Origin: an uncultured Clostridia bacterium
GTDB lineage: Bacteria; Bacillota_A; Clostridia; Christensenellales; Aristaeellaceae
Assembly: GCA_947165745.1 (NCBI GenBank)
Contig: CAMVBO010000015.1
Coordinates: forward strand, 1 to 14,464
DNA: 14,464 nt
Direction: 5' to 3'
A model generated the notes under the pieces. It had not been told where the DNA came from. It searched no databases and saw only the letters and a list, made by a program, of their open reading frames with translations. Made by a program: the position numbers and the translations under genes. Positions 7,945-14,464 of the stretch are shown in pieces. Positions within the stretch are counted from its first letter, which is position 1. Each line of letters starts with the position of its first letter.

Positions 7945-9306
7945 ATGAAGACAGATATCGACACCATCGCCGCCATTGCCACCGCCACCGGCGCGGGCGG
8001 CATCGCCATCGTGCGCGTCAGCGGCGACAGGGCCGGGGAAATTTTAAATAAGCTGTTCATTCCCGCGAAAACGCGGGAATCCTTTTCGTCCCATCGGCTG
8101 ATGTATGGACGCGCCGTGGATGGAAAGGGAGAGGCGCTGGACGAGGTGATGGCCGTGCTGATGCGCGCGCCGAACACCTACACGCGGGAGGATGTGGCGG
8201 AGATTCACTGCCACGGCGGCGGGGCCGCCGCCGGCGCGGTGCTGAACCGGGCGCTGGAGCTGGGCGCGCGAATGGCCCGGCCGGGCGAGTTCACCAAGCG
8301 GGCCTTTTTGAACGGCAGGATCGACCTTTCCAGGGCGGAGGCGGTGATGCAGCTGATCGGCGCTACCGGCGAGGCGGCGGCGCGGGCGTCCTTGCGGCAG
8401 CTGGAGGGAGGCGTGTCGGGCTTTGTGCGCCGGGTTTCCGGGAAGCTCACCGGCGTGCTGGCGCTGATCGAGGCCTCCACGGACTTTCCGGACGAGGTGG
8501 AGGAGGAGGCCGCTTCCCGGGAGGTGGCGGCGTCGCTGGAGGCGATCATCGGCGAATTGCGCGAAAACAGCGATGCCCGGCGGGCCCGCGTGCTGCGGGA
8601 GGGCGCGAGCATCGTGCTGGCGGGGCGGCCCAACGTGGGCAAATCCTCGCTGATGAACGCGCTGTTGAACCAGGAGCGGGCCATCGTCACCGACATTCCC
8701 GGCACGACCCGGGACGTGCTCACCGAGCGGTTGAGCCTGGGCGGCGTGGTTGCGGAGCTGTCCGACACGGCGGGCCAGCGGGGCACCGACGACCCCATTG
8801 AGAGGATCGGCGTGGACCGGGCGAAGCGGGCCATGGCGGCGGCGGACGTGGTGCTGGTGGTGCTGGACGCGGCCAGCGCGCTGGATGATTCCGACGCGTT
8901 GCTGGTGAAAAACGCGGACGAGCGGGCAATCATTTGCCTGAACAAGAGCGATTTACCGGCTGTGCTGTCCGCACAACAGCTGCGAGATATGACGGACGCG
9001 AGGATCATGGAGATCTCCGCTCAGACGGGTATGGGGATTTCGGGATTGATCGACGAACTGACCCGGCGCGTGGCGCTGGACGGGGAGCGTGAAGGGCAGC
9101 TGATGGCCCGGCGGCACATCGAACTGGCTCAGGCCGCGGCGGATTGCCTTGCCGGAGCGGTGCGGTCCATCCGCGAGGACATGCCCCTGGATACCGCCGC
9201 CATCGACATTCGCGAGGCGCTGGAGCGTCTGACGGAAATTACGGGAGAAAACGCCACCGAAGCCGTGATCGACAGGGTCTTCGCGGACTTCTGCGTGGGA
9301 AAATAG
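7945..9306 (+). CDS. mnmE: tRNA modification GTPase MnmE
   Basis: With MnmG, installs (carboxymethyl)aminomethyl groups at C5 of wobble uridine 34 in certain tRNAs; a cytosolic dimeric GTPase. 453 residues. The N-terminal folate-binding domain (DTIAAIATATGAGGIAIVRVSG) is followed by AEIHCHGG and RPGEFTKRAFLNGRIDLSRAEAV. The helical domain contains the inserted G domain: G1 GRPNVGKS (227-234), G2 DIPGTTRD, G3 DTAGQR (274-279) and G4 NKSD (333-336). The C-terminal FCVGK has the conserved catalytic Cys (C450) in a C-V-G-K form of the usual C-I-G-K. Start ATG 7945, with SD GAGG (7932-7935) touching the end of the MITE. The usual neighbours mnmG, rsmG and jag are not in the window. Placed after dnaN rather than upstream of dnaA, it suggests rearrangement. 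Confidence 0.96.
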   Translation: MKTDIDTIAAIATATGAGGIAIVRVSGDRAGEILNKLFIPAKTRESFSSHRLMYGRAVDGKGEALDEVMAVLMRAPNTYTREDVAEIHCHGGGAAAGAVLNRALELGARMARPGEFTKRAFLNGRIDLSRAEAVMQLIGATGEAAARASLRQLEGGVSGFVRRVSGKLTGVLALIEASTDFPDEVEEEAASREVAASLEAIIGELRENSDARRARVLREGASIVLAGRPNVGKSSLMNALLNQERAIVTDIPGTTRDVLTERLSLGGVVAELSDTAGQRGTDDPIERIGVDRAKRAMAAADVVLVVLDAASALDDSDALLVKNADERAIICLNKSDLPAVLSAQQLRDMTDARIMEISAQTGMGISGLIDELTRRVALDGEREGQLMARRHIELAQAAADCLAGAVRSIREDMPLDTAAIDIREALERLTEITGENATEAVIDRVFADFCVGK

Positions 9307-9334
9307 AGATAACGGTAAGCGAAGAAAGGCATTT

Positions 9335-9958
9335 TCATTCGACCACAAAGTCAAACCACGTTTCGGGAAAGGGCTCGCGGATGAGCCGGAAGTGCCACCA
9401 CTCCGATTCCAGCGGCTCAAACCCATGGGCAGTCATAAGCTCACGGAGCAGCGCGCGGCGCGCGGCCTGGTCCGGGGTGAGGCCGTCGAAGCGGAAATTG
9501 GAGACGGGTCCGAAGAAGTCAAAGGGCCCGCCCATGTCGGCGTCCCGGCCGGCGCGGGGATCGAACAGCGTCAGATCCACGGCGCTGCCCCTGCTGTGGG
9601 CGGAGCGCCGCCCCAGAAAGTCCAGCGCGTACAGGTCGATCTTCTCCACATACGGGTAAAACCAGGGCTTCATGGCGGTGTCGTCCGCGTCCAGCACCCA
9701 GCGGTTGAAGTGATCCACGGCCCTCTGGGGGCGGTAGGCGTCATAGATCTTCAGCAGCCAGCCCCGGCGCAGGGCATCCTCCGACGCGGCGCGCAGGGCC
9801 TGGGCCGCTTCAAGGGCCAGACAGGCGCGGCCCGTCCGGTAGCCGTCCACGAGGCGGCCGATGAAGTTGTAGGAGGTGGCGTAGCGCAGCTCCTGGAGCA
9901 CCAGCGGCGCGACCTGCCGAACGTCGGCAAAGCCCGCTGGAATCTTATAATTATTCAT
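9335..9958 (-). CDS. VanX-family D-Ala-D-Ala dipeptidase
   Basis: Zinc dipeptidase of peptidase family M15D, expected to cleave free D-Ala-D-Ala or a related dipeptide. 207 residues, normal for VanX. The active-site set is complete: R76 in YDAYRPQRA, SAHSRGSAVD (zinc ligands H121 and D128), and ESEWWH (general base E186, zinc ligand H189). These positions sit at a constant offset of five from those I recall for enterococcal VanX. No signal peptide is seen, so a cytosolic enzyme. Start ATG 9958, two bases after the stop of the upstream membrane-protein gene, so translation is probably coupled; the SD is weak (GGAAGAG). No VanH, VanA-type ligase or VanRS is nearby, so recycling of peptidoglycan dipeptides is more likely than glycopeptide resistance. 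Convergent with mnmE. Confidence 0.88.
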   Translation of the reverse strand: MNNYKIPAGFADVRQVAPLVLQELRYATSYNFIGRLVDGYRTGRACLALEAAQALRAASEDALRRGWLLKIYDAYRPQRAVDHFNRWVLDADDTAMKPWFYPYVEKIDLYALDFLGRRSAHSRGSAVDLTLFDPRAGRDADMGGPFDFFGPVSNFRFDGLTPDQAARRALLRELMTAHGFEPLESEWWHFRLIREPFPETWFDFVVE

Positions 9959-9960
9959 GT

Positions 9961-10902
9961 TTATGCATCTCTTCCGCGAATATTTCCGAACAGCGCAAAG
10001 GCGCATGCGGCGGCGGTCAAAACCATCGCGCAGGCGTTTGGCAGCATTCGCCAAAGTTCAAACAATGGGTTTTCCGCGCCGGTGGTTTTCAGGGGGATCA
10101 ACGCTGCCGCGAGCCAAACCAGCCCCGCCGCCGCGCAGACGATCAGCAGCGATCGGTTGAAGGGGCGAGATTCCAGCGGCGAACGACGGAAGGGCGTCTT
10201 GCACAACTCGTAGAGCGTCAGCCCGGCGAAGAAGGGAAGGCCGACGCGATCAATATTAAAAAGGAAAAACAGGCCCAGCGCCGCGGCAGGATAGAGGGCG
10301 GTTTGAAGCGCCGACCGGGGCGCGCAGCGCAGGACGGAGGCGTCCAGCCGCCCCCGGACGCCGTCGCCCATCACCAGGCTTATGACCAGCGATACCAGTA
10401 CGGCAAGCGCCGTCATGCCCGCCAATCGCAGCGGATACAGCGTGGATCCGGCGCTGTAGAGCAGCAATCCCGCCAGCGTGAACAGCGCCGTGAGCCCCTG
10501 GGCAAGGGCGGCGCTGCGTCGATCCCCTATTGCATACATGTATTCATAGAATACATATTCGATGTTGAGCAGGCATCCTGACAGGATCAGCGGCAGCGGA
10601 TCGGGGATGTTCAGAGGCTTGAACAACGCGAAAACGCCGAAGGCGATTCCCCCGCCGATCAGCGTCGCCAGCAGCGCGCACTTCACGCTGCCGCGCACAT
10701 GGCGAATGGCGGGCTGTTGGGCAAAGGCGATTCGGATGCCCCGGCTGGCGAACAGCGACAGGGCTGAGACGATGAAGGTGGAGATATAAAGCTCAATGGC
10801 GGCGCTTCCGGCGGGTCGCAGGAAAGCAGCGACGGCCAGCGCTGCGGGCAAGAAGGCGTCCGGCACGCGAACCAGTCGCATCTGTCTTTTGATCAGTGTC
10901 AC
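9961..10902 (-). CDS. Polytopic membrane protein, unknown function
   Basis: 313 residues with roughly eight to ten hydrophobic segments (about 15-30, 35-52, 75-95, 103-125, 131-152, 159-178, 198-216, 251-270, 286-306, and perhaps 218-232). The short loops hold Arg/Lys clusters. I do not recognise the family. The general look is of a flippase-like (MATE/Wzx/MurJ-shaped) half-length protein, but no motif proves it. Start: GTG 10902, with SD GGAGG (10909-10913) six bases upstream. It sits 55 bases after the metallo-hydrolase stop, and its own stop is two bases from the VanX-like start. That arrangement suggests a joint envelope-related role for the last two genes, which is inference only. The 55-base gap is AT-rich and may hold a promoter. 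Confidence 0.8.
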   Translation of the reverse strand: MTLIKRQMRLVRVPDAFLPAALAVAAFLRPAGSAAIELYISTFIVSALSLFASRGIRIAFAQQPAIRHVRGSVKCALLATLIGGGIAFGVFALFKPLNIPDPLPLILSGCLLNIEYVFYEYMYAIGDRRSAALAQGLTALFTLAGLLLYSAGSTLYPLRLAGMTALAVLVSLVISLVMGDGVRGRLDASVLRCAPRSALQTALYPAAALGLFFLFNIDRVGLPFFAGLTLYELCKTPFRRSPLESRPFNRSLLIVCAAAGLVWLAAALIPLKTTGAENPLFELWRMLPNACAMVLTAAACAFALFGNIRGRDA

Positions 10903-10957
10903 GGTGTTCCTCCGGCTTGTTTTTGATACAAGTTATGCAGAATAATGTATATTTATG

Positions 10958-11767
10958 CTAAATCATTTCGGCGGCGATGCTGAACATGCCGGTGGTTCCG
11001 TCCCGCCGGGCGACGTACAGCAGCACGTCTTCGTGCGGCGCGACGCCGGCCTGCTGTAAATACAGCTCGCAGCTGCGCATGGCCAGCTCCGGGAAGTTGT
11101 TTTCCTTGCTCAGGTGCCCGAGGATGATCTGCCGGGTGCCGTGCAGGGCCAGCTCCGCCGCCGCCCGTCCGGCGTCGTCGTTTGACAGGTGGCCGTGGCG
11201 GGACTTGATGCGCTTTTTCAATTCATAGGGATAGCGCCCGGCTTCCAGCATGTCCGGGTCATAGTTGGATTCCAGCAACACCGCGTCCGACCCCAGCACA
11301 TGGTTGAACCAGCCGTCGCGGATGCAGCCCAGGTCCGTGGCGATGGCCAGCTTGGCGCCGTCCACCTCGAAGGTGAAGCCAACGGGCTGGTTGGCGTCGT
11401 GGGGAATCGGAAAGGGCGTCACGTCGATGGAGCCCATGAAGAAATCCTGCTCCGGGTCGATGATGATGCGATTTTTGTCCGAAACGGCCCCGATCTTGCC
11501 GTACATGCCCTCCCAGGTGCCCTCCGTGGCGAACACGGGCAGATCATACTTGCGGGAGAGTATGCCGATGCCTTTGATGTGGTCGGCGTGCTCGTGGGTG
11601 ACCAGTATGGCGTTCAGGCTCGCCGGGTCGACGCCCACACGCAGCAGTTCCTGGATCACCCGGGTGCCCGACATGCCGGCGTCCACCAGGATTTGCGCGT
11701 CGTCGCAGCCCACGTATATCGCGTTTCCGCTCGAGCCGCTGAACAGCGGCGAGAAGAGAAGTTCCAT
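10958..11767 (-). CDS. yycJ: Metallo-beta-lactamase-fold hydrolase, YycJ/WalJ-like
   Basis: 269 residues, matching the YycJ/WalJ type of MBL-fold protein, a probable nuclease-like hydrolase linked in other Firmicutes to the WalRK regulon and cell-wall/replication coordination. Metal ligands are intact: HEHADH (58-63), H123 in PIPHDANQPVGF, D145 in ATDLG, and H218 in LGHLSKENN. The N-terminal SPLFSGSSGNAIYV and the later LLESNYDPDML and RHGHLSNDDAG are characteristic. Start ATG 11767, with SD GAGAGGA (11775-11781). It lies 41 bases after the radical SAM gene stop on the same strand, probably in one operon. The walRK genes, its usual neighbours, are absent here. Confidence 0.87.
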   Translation of the reverse strand: MELLFSPLFSGSSGNAIYVGCDDAQILVDAGMSGTRVIQELLRVGVDPASLNAILVTHEHADHIKGIGILSRKYDLPVFATEGTWEGMYGKIGAVSDKNRIIIDPEQDFFMGSIDVTPFPIPHDANQPVGFTFEVDGAKLAIATDLGCIRDGWFNHVLGSDAVLLESNYDPDMLEAGRYPYELKKRIKSRHGHLSNDDAGRAAAELALHGTRQIILGHLSKENNFPELAMRSCELYLQQAGVAPHEDVLLYVARRDGTTGMFSIAAEMI

Positions 11768-11808
11768 CTATTGTTCCTCTCTTTGTCTTTGTTAAGCTGA
11801 AAATACGG

Positions 11809-12711
11809 TCAATCCGTGCGAGTTTTGTCCCCTTCGACGCCAGTGAGATCGAAGGACGGAATGTATTTTTCGTCCGATGAGGAGAGCTCCTGCACGAAGC
11901 CGTCCTCCAAACCGAGATCCATCAGATGATCGACCACGGCCTCGTATTCCTCTGGGTAGAGACGCCGGCCCAGCTGATCCAGTCCTTCCACCTTGCCGAA
12001 GGGCAGGTACTGGGCCATCAGGCTCACCCACGCGCCGGGCAGGTTCTTCGCGATCCAATCCAGGATTGCCATGGACTCGTCCACGCAGCCGGGCAGGATC
12101 AGGTGGCGCACGATGGTGCCCCGGCGGATGATGCCGTCGTCGTCCAGCTCCACCGGGCCGGTCTGGCGCAGCATTTCCTTGAGCGCGGGGCCTGCAAAGT
12201 CGAAATAATCCCTCGCCGCCGAGTATTTCCGGGCGGAATCCGGGAGGATGTACTTCAAATCCGGCAGGTAAACCTGGACTTTTCCCTCAAAACGGCGCAG
12301 ATTTTCCACTTTTTCATAGCCGCCGCTGTTCCAGACCACCGGCACAGGCAGCGGCTCGGCCAATGACTCCAGAATGGCGTCGGAGAAGTGGGTGGGGTTG
12401 ACCAGGTTGATGTTGTGCACGCCCTGGCCGATCAGATTGAAATAGATCTCCCGGAGACGCTCGACGGTGACACACCTGCCAAAGCCCTGGTGGGAGATCG
12501 GGAAATTCTGGCAAAAGCGGCAGCGCAGCGCGCATCCGGAGAAAAACACCGCGCCGGAGCCCTTGGTTCCGCTGATCACCGGCTCCTCGTCATAGTGCGG
12601 GGCCGCGCGGGCGATCACCGGGTCCGCGCCCATGCGGCAAAAACCCGCGCCGTTTTCGCCGCGCAGGGCGTTGCAGTTCCGCGGACAGGCGGCGCAGACG
12701 TAGCTTTTCAC
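11809..12711 (-). CDS. Radical SAM protein, PflX-type (COG1313)
   Basis: 300 residues. The radical SAM 4Fe-4S motif is CALRCRFC (C60, C64, C67), preceded by GAVFFSGC. An N-terminal Cys cluster (C6, C9, C13, C25 in CAACPRNCNALRG...GFC) probably forms a second metal or Fe-S site. The rest fits the PflX-type proteins related to pyruvate formate-lyase activases (HNINLVNPTHF, PVVWNSGGYE, YLPDLKY, RHLILPGC, SLMAQYLPFG). Substrate unknown; no glycyl-radical enzyme is in the window. Start: GTG 12711, because SD GGGAGGG (12718-12724) lies six bases upstream. An in-frame TTG at 12726 overlaps that SD and is unlikely. First gene of the minus-strand run leading to the VanX-like gene. Confidence 0.87.
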   Translation of the reverse strand: MKSYVCAACPRNCNALRGENGAGFCRMGADPVIARAAPHYDEEPVISGTKGSGAVFFSGCALRCRFCQNFPISHQGFGRCVTVERLREIYFNLIGQGVHNINLVNPTHFSDAILESLAEPLPVPVVWNSGGYEKVENLRRFEGKVQVYLPDLKYILPDSARKYSAARDYFDFAGPALKEMLRQTGPVELDDDGIIRRGTIVRHLILPGCVDESMAILDWIAKNLPGAWVSLMAQYLPFGKVEGLDQLGRRLYPEEYEAVVDHLMDLGLEDGFVQELSSSDEKYIPSFDLTGVEGDKTRTD

Positions 12712-12734
12712 AGGCAGCCCTCCCAACTTGTGCC

Positions 12735-12740
12735 ATTATA
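12735..12740 (-). promoter_or_regulatory. -10 box upstream of the radical SAM gene
   Basis: TATAAT on the minus strand, about 24 bases upstream of the GTG start, with TG directly before it. No convincing -35 is seen. One parS site lies about 30 bases further upstream, close enough for bound ParB to affect this promoter. Confidence 0.4.
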
Positions 12741-12769
12741 CATTACTAATGTTATTATCGTGCGGGTTT

Positions 12770-12785
12770 TGTTTCACGTGAAACA
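12770..12785. other. parS site 1
   Basis: TGTTTCACGTGAAACA, a perfect 16-bp palindrome identical to the bacterial ParB (Spo0J) consensus. The match to the second site extends to 21 bases (12768-12788 and 12828-12848). Origin-proximal placement, about 6.3 kb from the unwinding tract, is as expected for chromosome segregation. Confidence 0.93.
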
Positions 12786-12829
12786 ATGTTTTTTTGACCG
12801 CAATCGACAGAAACAGGCGTAAAACGCTT

Positions 12830-12845
12830 TGTTTCACGTGAAACA
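12830..12845. other. parS site 2
   Basis: Second perfect TGTTTCACGTGAAACA, exactly 60 bp from the first. Both lie in the 228-base gap between the calcineurin-like and radical SAM genes. parA and parB are not in the window. Confidence 0.93.
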
Positions 12846-12939
12846 ATGGAATTGCTCGCCGTCATGGTTCCGTCTGGCGGAATCCCTTGAGAAGAAAGGC
12901 CAGATGTGTGCGGGCGCAGCGATGGAAACCCCGGCTGTT

Positions 12940-13869
12940 TCACGCATTGTTGAGCCTTCTGCGCATCGTGATCAGCCACACCTCCGGCTCCGTTCCAACG
13001 CGAAGGTTCAACCCCTCGCATCCCACGCCCTGGGTTGTGAGAATGGGCAGGCCGTTTTCCACGGTCCAGCCGGCATGGTATTGATGCTCGCTGCCGGACA
13101 GATTCAAAAGATCCCGTCCAAAAAGAAGCACCTGGCCGCCGTGGGTGTGACCCGTGAGGGCAAGGTCGGCCCAGCGCCCGCCGTCCTGCGCCTCGCTGGT
13201 CACCAGGACCGGCAGCACCGCGGGGCTGTAGGCGGCCACCAGCACGCAGTCCCCCTTGGAGAAGGCGCTGCCGGCAGAGTTCAGGTTGGCGGATTCGGCA
13301 CTGACGCCGATGATCCACAGGGTGTCCCCGCCGATGGTCACGGCGGCGCGGTCGTTGAACAAGGGCGTGATGCCCGCGTCGATCATCTGATTGACCAGCA
13401 TCTCCTGCTCGGCATCCTCCGGCGCGGCCAGGCCGAACTTGCCAAGCGGCGCGTCAAAGCCGCTTATATATCGGAAGAAATCCGTCCGCGCGCGCAGCTG
13501 GGCCAGGTCCCGCCCGTCCTGACCGCCCGAGCGGTTCAATATTTTCAGCAGGGAAGGCGAGTTGTAGTCGCCGCCCAGGATGAGGATATCCGGCTTCAGC
13601 GATTGCAGCTTTTCAAACAGCGCGGCGCTCCTGGCCGCCGTGTTCAACCCGCACAGGTCGATGTCGGAGGCGTAGAGGATGGTCTTGCCGTCGAAGGCTG
13701 CGGGCAGGTCGTTGATCTCCACCTCCGCCCGGCGCACGCGCACGATCGAGGCATTCACCGCCGCAGCGCCGCAAAACAGCGCCAGCGCCAGCACAAGCGC
13801 GGCGAAAACGGCCAGCACCGCCCTGCCGCCACGGCTCATTTTTTTATTTTTTCTGCGTCTTCCAGCCAT
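12940..13869 (-). CDS. Membrane-anchored calcineurin-like protein, degenerate metal site
   Basis: 309 residues: a short basic N-terminus, one membrane segment (about 17-38), then a calcineurin-like phosphoesterase domain outside the membrane. The domain is recognisable from TILYASDID, KPDILILGGDY, and especially LTGHTHGGQV (240-247). Several canonical ligands differ. The DxH motif reads D69-I-D71; GDxxD reads GGDYN (99-103) with no following Asp where expected; the GNHE/D motif appears to be replaced near GLAAPED (146-152); and the His of the S/A-H-N-P motif is Tyr in AYSP (Y214). Only the GHTH pair is intact. It is therefore probably an inactive or altered-metal family member. Start ATG 13869, with SD GAGG six bases upstream; a longer open frame upstream lacks an SD. 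Faces the origin; divergent from the gene at 14098. Confidence 0.82.
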   Translation of the reverse strand: MAGRRRKNKKMSRGGRAVLAVFAALVLALALFCGAAAVNASIVRVRRAEVEINDLPAAFDGKTILYASDIDLCGLNTAARSAALFEKLQSLKPDILILGGDYNSPSLLKILNRSGGQDGRDLAQLRARTDFFRYISGFDAPLGKFGLAAPEDAEQEMLVNQMIDAGITPLFNDRAAVTIGGDTLWIIGVSAESANLNSAGSAFSKGDCVLVAAYSPAVLPVLVTSEAQDGGRWADLALTGHTHGGQVLLFGRDLLNLSGSEHQYHAGWTVENGLPILTTQGVGCEGLNLRVGTEPEVWLITMRRRLNNA

Positions 13870-13990
13870 TCTTTTCCTCGATTTTACCGAATTTCGGCAG
13901 CGATGCGGCAAAGGGGCCGCAATGTGTTCGTCTTTTGAAAAAGCGCGCCGAAATGTACGGTTTTTGCCCGGTTTTGTTACAGCAGCGTCG

Positions 13991-14019
13991 TTGAAACCGG
14001 GTTCAACATCTATTATAAT
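13991..14019 (+). promoter_or_regulatory. Sigma-A promoter for the 14098 gene
   Basis: TTGAAA (13991-13996), a 17-base spacer and TATAAT (14014-14019) make a near-consensus promoter, with the start expected near 14026. The -35 is part of an imperfect palindrome TTGAAACCGGGTTCAA (13991-14006), a possible operator. Confidence 0.7.
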
Positions 14020-14097
14020 AATATTTGATATGGCATACAAGGGATATTAGCATCTGCCTGAGCCATGCCCATCAATACATTATTACTGGAGGATTCC

Positions 14098-14464
14098 ATG
14101 GAAAGGAACCGAACGGGGCGCCTTCCATGGGCAATCGCTTTGTTGATCGTCGTGTTCGTCAGCGTCATCGCGCTGGTGGCAGGACGGATCATCAGCCGCG
14201 CCACCCACCGCAGCACCTATGACTATCACGCCATACAGCTGGCGTCCAACCTGGGGCTCGAGGTGGTGAACGACGGGTTTGTCTATTACGACGGCAGCTA
14301 CATCGGCGCCGTGACCACCGGCGGGCGCATCAAGTGGAGCTACCTCATCGGCCGCAATGCCGATTTCGACGCCAATGTCAATGGCGTCGCGGCGTGGACG
14401 GGCGAGAGTCTGACGCTGATCGACGGCCAGACCGGCGCGCCCTCCTTCTCCGGCGCCATGGAGC
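14098..14464 (+). CDS. Membrane-anchored, probable beta-propeller protein (partial)
   Basis: The first 122 codons are present; the gene runs off the window. ATG 14098 has SD GGAGG (14088-14092) five bases upstream. Residues about 10-29 form one membrane segment after a basic start, so the rest is probably extracytoplasmic. The following sequence shows repeated short beta-strand patterns with Gly/Trp (VNDGFVYYDGSYIGAV, GGRIKWSYLIG, NGVAAWTGESLTLIDG). This is like PQQ/WD-type propeller blades and similar to clostridial DUF5711 proteins, a family suggestion I cannot confirm. Driven by the promoter at 13991-14019. Confidence 0.7.
   Translation, partial: MERNRTGRLPWAIALLIVVFVSVIALVAGRIISRATHRSTYDYHAIQLASNLGLEVVNDGFVYYDGSYIGAVTTGGRIKWSYLIGRNADFDANVNGVAAWTGESLTLIDGQTGAPSFSGAME

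Noticed and set aside
9335..9958. Vancomycin-resistance cluster
   Set aside because: VanX-type active site only; no VanH, D-Lac or D-Ser ligase, or VanRS in the window.
12936..12944. Possible third parS site
   Set aside because: Only the half TGTTTCACG matches; the other half does not, and it lies at the 3' end of a gene.
13870..14040. N-terminal extension of the calcineurin-like protein to 14040
   Set aside because: No SD at 14040; the frame is simply open, while ATG 13869 has an SD and is followed by a normal membrane anchor.

Overview
The window looks like the chromosomal replication-origin region of a GC-rich low-G+C-phylum relative: a Firmicute, most likely an uncultured gut-type member of the Clostridia. 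The clues are the clostridial flavour of MurG, strong GGAGG Shine-Dalgarno (SD) sites, a bipartite oriC around dnaA laid out as in Bacillus, and two perfect ParB-binding parS sites. I cannot assign a genus.

Layout. On the left (44-3139, all minus strand) dnaX points away from the origin. It is followed by a RadC-like protein whose JAB metal site has been lost, then by a small helical protein whose SD lies inside a hairpin. murG (3400-4467) is divergent from dnaX and ends in a clear terminator. A 576-base gene-free stretch (4468-5043) holds two inverted-repeat elements, the dnaA promoter and the upstream DnaA boxes. dnaA (5044-6366) and dnaN (6580-7692) follow. Between them lies what I read as the unwinding element: two abutting DnaA boxes, a short GC stretch, a run of DnaA-trio-like triplets and an AT-rich tract. 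mnmE comes next (7945-9306) instead of the usual yaaA/recF/gyrB. From 9335 to 13869 everything is on the minus strand, facing the origin: a membrane-anchored calcineurin-like protein, a PflX-type radical SAM protein, a YycJ/WalJ-like metallo-hydrolase, a polytopic membrane protein and a VanX-family D-Ala-D-Ala dipeptidase. Two parS sites lie between the calcineurin-like and radical SAM genes. A membrane-anchored, probably beta-propeller protein starts at 14098 and runs off the end.

Mobile or repeated DNA. Two 164-bp elements (1386-1549 and 7768-7931) share perfect 17-bp terminal inverted repeats that include a TA at each end. They match without gaps at about 82% in opposite orientation, and both can fold along most of their length. 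They look like a MITE family using TA targets. They bracket the dnaX-murG-oriC-dnaA-dnaN block, one just past the dnaX stop and the other abutting the mnmE SD.

How it works together. dnaA, dnaN and dnaX supply the initiator, sliding clamp and clamp-loader/tau subunits; parS links the origin to chromosome segregation; murG and the VanX-like dipeptidase act on peptidoglycan precursors or fragments; mnmE modifies wobble uridines in tRNA. The most unusual items are the MITE pair around the origin, two enzyme-family proteins that appear to have lost catalytic metal ligands, and the SD-masking hairpin. I did not find a wholly new multi-gene system.
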